DNA of 6,180 nucleotides from Bacilli bacterium. GTDB lineage: Bacteria; Bacillota_I; Bacilli_A; ML615J-28; CAG-698. Both the position numbers and the translations under genes were made by a program. The DNA is taken from positions 1 through 6,180 of the forward strand of contig JALOBF010000094.1 in the NCBI GenBank assembly GCA_023228385.1, read 5' to 3'. Of the stretch, positions 1-4,556 are shown one piece after another (the first letter of the stretch is position 1; every line of letters begins with the position of its first letter). The notes beneath the pieces are model-generated. The model worked only from the letters and a program-made list of their open reading frames with translations, was not told where the DNA came from and ran no database searches.

Positions 1-1
1 T

Positions 2-550
2 GATTACCCGCAATACGCATTAAGGGAAGCTTTTTTAAATGCCTTAGTACATAGAGATTATTCATATCTTGGATCTACTATTATAGATGTTTATTCAAAT
101 CGCATTGAAATTATATCGTTAGGTGGAATTACATCGGGTTTAAATTTGGAGGATATATTGCGCGGTATATCAGAAACAAGAAATCCTAAATTAGCTAATG
201 TTTTTTATAGATTAAATTTAATTGAGGCATATGGTACTGGTCTAAAGAGAATTTATGAAAGTTATCTTAACTATTCGATAAAACCAAAAATAATACCAAC
301 ATCAAATACATTTACAGCAATCCTCTTTAACACTAATAATAATAGTGGTGGTATTCTAACTGATAAACAGAAAATACTAAATTATATTAGAAACTATGGA
401 TCAATTATAAGAGCAGAAGTTGAACAACTTTTAGGAGTTAAAAAAACAACCGCCTTAAATATTTTAAATGAATTATTAGAAGAAAACTTAATTGAAATCA
501 ATGAGGATACAAAAAGAGCAAGATATTATTTGAAAAATAAATTCTCTTAG
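2..550 (+). CDS. ATP-binding transcriptional regulator, COG2865 / HATPase_c_4 type, C-terminal part
   Basis: The reading frame is open from the first full codon (position 2) to TAG at 548-550, giving 182 residues, so the 5' end lies outside the window. Seen: an N-box-like stretch ALREAFLNALVHRDYS (residues 6-21), a GGI turn (41-43), the conserved run SETRNPKLANVF (57-68) and IEAYGTGLKRI (74-84). Together these match the divergent GHKL ATPase domain HATPase_c_4 at the C-terminal side of Schlafen/AlbA_2-domain regulators (COG2865). Residues about 120-178 form a winged helix-turn-helix (EVEQLLGVKKTTALNILNEL, then a basic wing RARYY). Family members usually run to roughly 450-500 residues, so more than half is missing here. 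An internal TTG at 146 could be read as a start, but the family motifs upstream of it show the gene begins earlier. Inferred role: nucleotide-dependent DNA-binding regulator, often found in accessory DNA. The target is unknown. Confidence 0.88.
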   Translation, partial: DYPQYALREAFLNALVHRDYSYLGSTIIDVYSNRIEIISLGGITSGLNLEDILRGISETRNPKLANVFYRLNLIEAYGTGLKRIYESYLNYSIKPKIIPTSNTFTAILFNTNNNSGGILTDKQKILNYIRNYGSIIRAEVEQLLGVKKTTALNILNELLEENLIEINEDTKRARYYLKNKFS

Positions 551-590
551 AAACTAATTTCAAATTAGATTGTTCTTACCCCTATAACTT

Positions 591-620
591 CCAATTTATC
601 GAGTAATGTTTATAAATTGG
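591..620. repeat. 9-bp inverted repeat with 12-nt loop
   Basis: CCAATTTAT (591-599) is the exact reverse complement of ATAAATTGG (612-620). It follows the stop of the upstream gene by about 40 bases. The downstream tract TGTTCTCTTTC is only moderately T-rich, so it is a weak intrinsic terminator at best. It could instead be a protein-binding palindrome. Seen directly; function inferred. Confidence 0.4.
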
Positions 621-665
621 TGTTCTCTTTCATTATAGTGTGATCGGATTAATATATCGATAAAT

Positions 666-696
666 AGGGGTACGAACTTTTTGACAGGGGTACGAA
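666..696 (+). repeat. two exact direct repeats AGGGGTACGAA, 20-bp period, flanking a -35 box
   Basis: AGGGGTACGAA occurs at 666-676 and again at 686-696, a register of 20 bp or about two helical turns, so both copies face the same side of the DNA. The -35 box TTGACA (681-686) lies between them and shares one base with the second copy. A near copy in inverted orientation, TTCTTACCCCT at 573-583, differs at one base. This is the layout expected of an operator for a regulator bound in tandem. The regulator is not known; the winged-helix protein encoded just upstream is one candidate by proximity only. Confidence 0.6.
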
Positions 697-708
697 TTGT
701 ATTAAAAT
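681..708 (+). promoter_or_regulatory. Candidate sigma-A promoter TTGACA-N16-TAAAAT
   Basis: The -35 box TTGACA (681-686) is a perfect consensus. The -10 box TAAAAT (703-708) matches five of six bases, with a 16-bp spacer. Transcription would start near 715 and run towards the small gene at 906, but meets a terminator-like hairpin at 740-775 first. The two AGGGGTACGAA repeats sit around the -35 box and suggest regulation. Confidence 0.55.
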
Positions 709-739
709 GGTCGCTCTTACACATATTAGAACGATAGGT

Positions 740-775
740 TTGATACAATAGTATCAACGTTTTTTGCTTTTTTTA
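740..775 (+). terminator. Terminator-like hairpin followed by T-runs
   Basis: TTGATAC (740-746) pairs perfectly with GTATCAA (751-757) across an AATA loop. It is followed by T-runs at 760-765 and 768-774 separated by GC. The stem has only two G-C pairs, so termination may be partial. It lies about 25 bases after the predicted start of the 681-708 promoter, which would give an RNA of roughly 55-60 nt. The same 18-bp interrupted palindrome could alternatively be a protein-binding site. Confidence 0.4.
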
Positions 776-783
776 TTAAACTC

Positions 784-813
784 TTCAATTTTCGCAACAT
801 TTTGTGTTACAAT
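784..813 (+). promoter_or_regulatory. Candidate extended -10 promoter for the small gene at 906
   Basis: TACAAT (808-813) is five of six to the -10 consensus and is preceded by TGT, giving the extended -10 form TGnTACAAT. A weak -35-like TTCAAT sits at 784-789 with an 18-bp spacer. Transcription would start near 820 and give a leader of about 85 nt before the ATG at 906. The promoter lies after the hairpin at 740-775, so it could drive the small gene independently of the upstream signal. Confidence 0.42.
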
Positions 814-905
814 TAATAGAGCGATAAATTAGATAATTTACCGAAATATTTAGAATTAAATCGATTAAACAATTTAATAAAAATTTAAAGCAAAGGGAGG
901 CTGCT

Positions 906-1187
906 ATGTTGAAAAAATACAGAGTAAAATTTAAAGTTAATGATTCATTCTGGCTTTCCCCTGGAAGAATTATCTTTAGTGAAGAAAGTTTTGAACTGAG
1001 TTTTCTAGGGAAAAGAAAATTGCTTATAGACTATTTACAAATTATAGGTATAAAAAAATCTCGATATTTCCTGGATAAGTGCTTAATTGTATCTACTAAA
1101 GATTATAATATTAGTTTGATTCCGGGATTTAAATTTGAAAAATTAATTGTACAATTTAATAATTTAGGATTTAGTATTGAGAATTAA
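906..1187 (+). CDS. Small soluble protein of unknown function, possibly PH/GRAM-like
   Basis: This is a 93-residue protein with a convincing start: GGGAGG at 895-900 lies five bases before the ATG. There is no signal peptide and no membrane segment. The sequence alternates short beta-like stretches (RIIFSEESFELSFLG 21-35, KLLIDYLQIIGIKK 38-51, CLIVSTKDYNISLIPG 59-74) and ends in a predicted helix (FEKLIVQFNNLGF 77-89). That order, with an 'I.Y..I..IK' core and a closing helix, resembles the PH/GRAM-like fold of small bacterial proteins. I infer this from pattern only and recognise no named family. It has its own promoter candidate upstream. It is separated from the Fic gene downstream by 170 bases containing a second promoter, so the two need not be co-transcribed. 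The protein is basic at its N terminus (KK, R, K, K). Confidence 0.72.
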   Translation: MLKKYRVKFKVNDSFWLSPGRIIFSEESFELSFLGKRKLLIDYLQIIGIKKSRYFLDKCLIVSTKDYNISLIPGFKFEKLIVQFNNLGFSIEN

Positions 1188-1238
1188 CTTTCAAGTTATC
1201 GGTCGATTAATTTTAAGTTATTAAGATTATCAAAGAAT

Positions 1239-1272
1239 GCAAATTAAATTTAAAATATCAGATTTAATTTGC
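1239..1272. repeat. Upstream inverted repeat of the Fic gene, 11-bp arms
   Basis: GCAAATTAAAT (1239-1249) is the exact reverse complement of ATTTAATTTGC (1262-1272), with 12 bases between. No T-run follows on either strand, so this is not a standard intrinsic terminator. The core CAAATTAAAT recurs exactly at 1291-1300 in the next repeat, 51 bp downstream. A paired operator is therefore the more likely reading. Confidence 0.55.
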
Positions 1273-1285
1273 TAAAAAACACAAT

Positions 1286-1328
1286 AAATACAAATTAAAT
1301 CAATAAAAATGTTGATTAATTTGTATTT
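1286..1328. repeat. Inverted repeat overlapping the -35 box of the Fic promoter
   Basis: Bases 1286-1298 pair with 1316-1328 (13 bp). After a one-base bulge at A1299, bases 1300-1303 pair with 1312-1315 (4 more bp), leaving an 8-nt loop. The left arm contains CAAATTAAAT, identical to the upstream repeat. The right arm covers the -35 hexamer TTGATT at 1312-1317. A protein bound here would block RNA polymerase, so this is best read as a repressor operator. The downstream T-rich stretch TATTTTTATTAT also makes a terminator for the 906 gene possible. Confidence 0.58.
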
Positions 1329-1340
1329 TTATTATATAAT
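1312..1340 (+). promoter_or_regulatory. Promoter of the Fic gene, TTGATT-N17-TATAAT
   Basis: The -35 box TTGATT (1312-1317) is four of six, the spacer is the ideal 17 bp, and the -10 box TATAAT (1335-1340) is perfect. Initiation near 1346-1348 would put the Shine-Dalgarno GAGGTG (1347-1352) at the very 5' end of the message, leaving only 10-14 nt of leader. Such a short leader leaves little room for RNA-level control and favours control by the inverted repeats at the DNA level. Confidence 0.72.
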
Positions 1341-1357
1341 AACATTGAGGTGATTAC

Positions 1358-2470
1358 ATGAAATCAGGTTTTTATAAAACTAATTTAAGTGGTGAATTAA
1401 AATACAAATCTTTTTACCCTACACCACTTCAAGAAATCACGTTTGATCAATTTAACAAGACCACAGTTGATTTACTTTCAAAAGCTAATTATGAAATTGG
1501 AAGACTCAATGGTCTGTCATCCAATATTAAAGATATAGATCTTTTTATTGGCTCATATGTAAGGAAAGAAGCATTATCTAGTAGCCAAATTGAAGGTACG
1601 CGAGCGACTTTAGAAGATATTTTAGATACAACTACTGATGAAAACACTAATGCTGATATTGAAGAAGTAATAAATTATGTAAAAGCTATTAAATATGCAA
1701 TTGACCTATCTAATGAATTACCAATATGCTCGAGATACATAAAACAGATACATGAAGTATTAATGAATGGTGTACGAGGAAATGAAAAACATCCTGGTGA
1801 GTTTAGAAAAACACAAAACTGGATTGGTGCAATTAACTCTACTATTAAAAATGCAAAATTCATTCCACCTAATGTAGAAGATATGGAAGAGTGTATGTCA
1901 TTCCTTGAAAAATACATAAATGAAGATTCTAATATTGATGAATTAATTAAAATTGCTTTAATACATTATCAATTTGAAACTATCCATCCCTTTTTAGATG
2001 GAAATGGAAGAATAGGCAGGCTATTGATTATCATTTATTTAATGTCTAAGAGCAAACTAAGTTATCCATGTTTATATATTTCATATTATTTAAAAAGGAA
2101 CCAATTAGAATATTATGATAGAATGTCTGCCGTAAGAAATCGTGATGATTATATACAATGGATTGATTTCTTTTTGCAAGGAATAATTGAAATATCCCAA
2201 GAATCAATTAATTGTATTAATAAATTAAGAATGTTAAGGGAAAAGAATACAAAACTTATCAAAGCAAATCAAATCTGGTTATTAGAATTTCTAGAAGCAA
2301 ATCCTATTGTTAATGCCATTCATACAAGTGATAAAACTAAAATTGATTATTCAAAAGTTAATCGAAATATCTTAAGTTTTGTTGAAGCGGGCATTTTAAA
2401 AGTATCCAATGAATCTAAAAAGAAAAGATCTTATGTTTATCAAGAATATATTGATATTTTAAAAGAATAA
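1358..2470 (+). CDS. Fic family protein, class II (N-terminal inhibitory helix), with C-terminal winged helix
   Basis: This is a complete 370-residue protein starting at ATG 1358, five bases after GAGGTG. Fic proteins transfer AMP from ATP to hydroxyl groups of target proteins. Seen: an N-terminal Fic_N region with the inhibitory motif S-x-x-x-E-G (S75 to E79-G80), whose glutamate in the family blocks productive ATP binding; the flap stretch GEFRKTQNWIGA (147-158) that docks the target; the full catalytic motif HPFLDGNGRIGR (H210 to R221) with catalytic H210 and phosphate-binding D214-N216-R218-R221; and a C-terminal winged-helix-like region (about 300-370). Length and domain order match stand-alone class II Fic proteins such as the Shewanella oneidensis Fic of known structure. 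Because the inhibitory helix is intramolecular, no separate antitoxin is required. All key residues are intact, so it is probably an active, self-regulated AMP transferase. The target is unknown. The winged helix makes autoregulation at the flanking inverted repeats plausible but unproven. Confidence 0.95.
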   Translation: MKSGFYKTNLSGELKYKSFYPTPLQEITFDQFNKTTVDLLSKANYEIGRLNGLSSNIKDIDLFIGSYVRKEALSSSQIEGTRATLEDILDTTTDENTNADIEEVINYVKAIKYAIDLSNELPICSRYIKQIHEVLMNGVRGNEKHPGEFRKTQNWIGAINSTIKNAKFIPPNVEDMEECMSFLEKYINEDSNIDELIKIALIHYQFETIHPFLDGNGRIGRLLIIIYLMSKSKLSYPCLYISYYLKRNQLEYYDRMSAVRNRDDYIQWIDFFLQGIIEISQESINCINKLRMLREKNTKLIKANQIWLLEFLEANPIVNAIHTSDKTKIDYSKVNRNILSFVEAGILKVSNESKKKRSYVYQEYIDILKE

Positions 2471-2528
2471 GACATTAATATATAATAATAGGGAGAGGCT
2501 GCATTTAGTAAGACAGTTCATTTTTTGC

Positions 2529-2556
2529 TTGACATTTATATACACGATGATATAAT
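2529..2556 (+). promoter_or_regulatory. Strong promoter of the ABC exporter leader, TTGACA-N16-TATAAT with extended -10
   Basis: The -35 box TTGACA (2529-2534) and -10 box TATAAT (2551-2556) are both perfect, with a 16-bp spacer and an extended -10 TGA at 2548-2550. This is the strongest promoter in the window. Initiation is expected near 2563, about 28 bases before the leader-peptide ATG and about 190 bases before the first ABC gene. Such a strong promoter in front of a terminator implies that expression is limited by attenuation rather than by initiation. Confidence 0.82.
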
Positions 2557-2590
2557 TAGTTGACAATATAATTGAAAGGCGGTGACTGTT

Positions 2591-2656
2591 ATGTATAAAA
2601 GATATCTTAATGATAGAATTATAAGTAATAATAACCGCTGTAGATTGCGCCAATAG
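2591..2656 (+). CDS. 21-residue leader peptide of the ABC exporter operon
   Basis: A 22-codon frame (ATG 2591 to TAG 2654-2656) follows a very strong Shine-Dalgarno, AAAGGCGGTGA at 2575-2585, five bases before the ATG. That site is better than the one in front of the ABC gene itself. The peptide starts MYKRYLND, has an NNN run (13-15) and ends RCRLRQ (16-21). It is polar and basic with no membrane segment, and I recognise no homologue. Its codons 9-13 contain one strand of a 12-bp antiterminator (2616-2627), and an intrinsic terminator follows 24 bases after its stop. The position suggests a regulatory leader whose translation, rather than its product, matters. The tail holds two overlapping basic-X-basic triplets (RCR, RLR), a type of sequence known to stall macrolide-bound ribosomes in some resistance leaders. 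That link is inference. Confidence 0.68.
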   Translation: MYKRYLNDRIISNNNRCRLRQ

Positions 2657-2692
2657 TCTTTAATCTATTTTGAGGTTCCATACTTATGATTC
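2616..2692 (+). promoter_or_regulatory. Antiterminator: leader codons pair with the terminator 5' arm
   Basis: GAATTATAAGTA (2616-2627, leader codons 9-13) can pair over 12 contiguous positions with TACTTATGATTC (2681-2692), with a single G-U wobble (2620/2688). This strand includes nine of the ten bases of the terminator's left arm plus loop bases, so the two folds cannot coexist. A small hairpin, TAGATT (2641-2646) with AATCTA (2662-2667), lies inside the antiterminator loop around the leader stop codon and may act as a pause or spacer. GCGGT in the Shine-Dalgarno (2579-2583) can also pair with ACCGC (2634-2638), and TATAATT (2567-2573) with AATTATA (2617-2623). These offer competing folds that could hide the antiterminator strand. 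Confidence 0.62.
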
Positions 2693-2711
2693 GGTCATAG
2701 GTATTTTTTTT
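2680..2711 (+). terminator. Intrinsic terminator (attenuator) before the ABC genes
   Basis: ATACTTATGA (2680-2689) pairs with TCATAGGTAT (2695-2704) over ten positions with one U-G wobble, across a five-base TTCGG loop. It is followed at once by eight Ts (2704-2711). It stands 24 bases after the leader stop codon and 40 bases before the ABC start codon, downstream of the promoter that must serve those genes. It should therefore end most transcripts early unless the antiterminator forms. Confidence 0.8.
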
Positions 2712-2750
2712 ATTGAAAATATTATGAAGAAAAAAAGAGAGTAGAAAAAG

Positions 2751-4556
2751 ATGAACGAAAAAAAGAAAAAGTATGGAATCTTCAGCAATTTTCTTTATGC
2801 CTTAAAAATAGTATATCGACTTGATAAAACCTATATTTATCAAAAAATTGTTTATACTTTATTTGCATCCGTCAGTGCCTTTACTTATGCTTATATTATG
2901 AAGGTTGCCGTGGCGGGAATTGAAAAGAAGACCCCTTATAAGGAAATGCTAATTAATGTTTTATTGATTATTGCCGTCGCTTTTACCGTTACGGCGGTTA
3001 TTAGGGTGTTGAATCGAACTTTTTGGTATAAAGGCGAAAAAATTTCGATGAGTTTGCATTTGCAAAAAAGCATTCGTACACTTGATATGGATTATGAGTT
3101 ACTGGAAAGACCGGAAACTCAAGATACACTAGAGAAAGCGAGCAGGTATTTAAATAATTGGTCCGGTTTGCTGGGACTTGTTAACAACGGTTTTTTTTCA
3201 ATACAATACATTATTTCCTTTATCATTGCCTTATCTATTATACTTACAGTTAATGGGTGGTTAGTTTTAATTGTATTGAGTTTGTCTGTTTTTAAGATTA
3301 TTTTCGAGAATAAAAATCAAAAAAAAGAGAAGACAGAATTCCACGATAAAACACCGCCTATTTGGCGCCGGATTAATTATGTCAATAATATTTCTACTAA
3401 CCTATCAATCGGAAAAGATTTAAGAATATATGAAATGAATAAGTTTGTCGAGGAAGAGCGTAAAAGAGCAACCGCCGATTTTCTTGCTTTATTTAAGAAG
3501 AATCTTAAAAGAAATTATATTTTATACCTTGTAATTCAAATTATTATGATTTTGGATGCGCTGTTTTTATATGGTTTTATGGCTTATGAGGTCATTTATC
3601 ACGAGATGAGCATCGCCACTTTTACTTTTATGGTAGCATCGGTGAACAATTTAATTTCATCCCTTTATAATCTGATTTCAAATAACGGTCATGTTTTAAG
3701 AAACAGTCTTGAAACAAGCGACTATCGGGAATTTATGACGATGCAATATATAAAAGAAAATCAAACCGAAGCCATTGATGATGACATTAGGCAAATTGAG
3801 TTTAGGCATGTTTATTACAGTTATTACATGCAGGACGGTTACGCTTTGAAAGACGTTTCTTTTATTTTAAAAAAGGGAGAAAAACTCGCTCTTGTTGGCT
3901 ATAACGGAGCCGGAAAAACGACTTTGGTTAAACTTTTATGCGGCTTGTATCACCCTATTGAAGGCGAAATTTTAATTAACGGACAAAACATCGAAACGCT
4001 TAAAAGGGAAAACTTACAAAGGCTAATATCGCCGGTTTTTCAAGAAACGATTCTTTATGCGCTTGGCATTGGTGAAAATGTGGCAATGGCCAGCGATGAT
4101 TATGTAGACGATGATAAGTTATCCGATGTATTGAAGTTGGTCGGCCTTGAAAAGAAGATTGATTCTTTACCAAACAAAGTAAAAACAATGATAACTCGGG
4201 AAATTGATGAGAGCGGTATTGAATTTTCCGGCGGAGAGAATCAAAAATTATCTTTAGCAAGGGCGATTTATAAATCGGCGCCGTTTTTTATCTTTGACGA
4301 GCCGACCAGCGCCATGGATGCAATCAGTGAAAGTCATATGTATAAAAACTTTAGTGAAATTGTTAGAGATAATGCGGCTATTTATATCTCACACCGCCTT
4401 TCGTCAACAAAATTTTGCGACCGTATTATCTTTTTAAATAACGGCAAAATTATCGAAGAGGGAACGCATCAAGAATTAATGGTGCTTAACGGGGAATATA
4501 GAAAATTATTTGATACTCAAGCAGAATATTATAAAGAGGTCGAAAGCTATGAGTAA
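2751..4556 (+). CDS. ABC exporter half-transporter, first subunit (permease-ATPase fusion)
   Basis: This is a complete 601-residue protein. Seen: an N-terminal membrane domain with about six hydrophobic segments (roughly 33-53, 66-87, 142-165, 169-187, 255-280, 287-309), then an ATP-binding domain. The latter has Walker A GYNGAGKT (383-390), Q-loop Q431, signature FSGGE (492-496), Walker B FFIFDEP with D516 and catalytic E517, D-loop around D523 and H-loop H548. All residues needed for ATP hydrolysis are present. Fused permease-ATPase halves of this type are exporters of drugs, lipids or peptides that work as dimers. There is no N-terminal C39 peptidase, so it is not a bacteriocin-processing type. 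The start is fixed by an in-frame TAG at 2742-2744 just upstream. The Shine-Dalgarno is weak (purine-rich AGAGAG at 2735-2740). The stop overlaps the next ABC gene by 8 bases, implying coupled translation and a heterodimer. Substrate unknown. Confidence 0.93.
   Translation: MNEKKKKYGIFSNFLYALKIVYRLDKTYIYQKIVYTLFASVSAFTYAYIMKVAVAGIEKKTPYKEMLINVLLIIAVAFTVTAVIRVLNRTFWYKGEKISMSLHLQKSIRTLDMDYELLERPETQDTLEKASRYLNNWSGLLGLVNNGFFSIQYIISFIIALSIILTVNGWLVLIVLSLSVFKIIFENKNQKKEKTEFHDKTPPIWRRINYVNNISTNLSIGKDLRIYEMNKFVEEERKRATADFLALFKKNLKRNYILYLVIQIIMILDALFLYGFMAYEVIYHEMSIATFTFMVASVNNLISSLYNLISNNGHVLRNSLETSDYREFMTMQYIKENQTEAIDDDIRQIEFRHVYYSYYMQDGYALKDVSFILKKGEKLALVGYNGAGKTTLVKLLCGLYHPIEGEILINGQNIETLKRENLQRLISPVFQETILYALGIGENVAMASDDYVDDDKLSDVLKLVGLEKKIDSLPNKVKTMITREIDESGIEFSGGENQKLSLARAIYKSAPFFIFDEPTSAMDAISESHMYKNFSEIVRDNAAIYISHRLSSTKFCDRIIFLNNGKIIEEGTHQELMVLNGEYRKLFDTQAEYYKEVESYE

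Larger units (their letters stand above)
551..905. other. 355-base non-coding region dense in repeats and promoter-like signals
   Basis: No open frame with a ribosome binding site was found on the + strand. The region holds a 15-nt palindrome just after the upstream gene (554-568), an inverted repeat (591-620), a pair of exact 11-bp direct repeats (666-696), a promoter (681-708), a hairpin with T-runs (740-775) and a second promoter (784-813). It ends with the 5' leader of the small gene at 906. The elements are described separately. Confidence 0.7.

Noticed and set aside
554..568. 15-base palindrome CTAATTT-C-AAATTAG directly after the first gene
   Set aside because: As a hairpin it has at most a five-pair AT-rich stem and is followed by only a weak T tract; it is common by chance in DNA of this composition.
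707..751. Short 14-residue frame starting in the -10 region of the 681-708 promoter
   Set aside because: Its ATG lies inside the -10 box, upstream of the predicted RNA start, and no ribosome binding site precedes it.
1145..1156. 12-bp perfect palindrome AATTGTACAATT inside the 906 gene
   Set aside because: It lies within coding sequence, is made mostly of A and T, and has no second copy near a promoter.
1675..1917. 80-codon frame on the minus strand
   Set aside because: It lies wholly inside the Fic gene, which has clear family motifs in the other frame. It has no family features of its own.
2491..2526. Possible terminator of the Fic gene (GGCTG 2497-2501 with CAGTT 2514-2518, then six Ts)
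   Set aside because: The stem has only three Watson-Crick pairs plus two wobbles with a 12-base loop, too weak to call. The nearby GGGAGAGGCTGC resembles the ribosome binding site at 895-905, but no start codon follows.
2560..2565. Second perfect TTGACA hexamer
   Set aside because: No -10-like hexamer stands at a usable distance downstream (the nearest candidate is 23 bp away), and it sits at the predicted start of the upstream promoter's transcript.
2459..2653. 64-codon frame on the minus strand
   Set aside because: It runs opposite to the consensus promoter and leader peptide. Its sequence is low-complexity hydrophobic, as expected from antisense AT-rich DNA.
2724..2744. Six-residue frame (MKKKRE) ending just before the ABC start
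   Set aside because: No Shine-Dalgarno precedes it; it is most likely a chance ATG in an A-rich leader. It does show that the ABC gene cannot begin further upstream in that frame.
4000..4260. Minus-strand frames antisense to the ABC genes (4000-4260, 4506-4808, 5169-5363, 5215-5397)
   Set aside because: All overlap coding sequence with intact ABC motifs, and none shows a recognisable domain.
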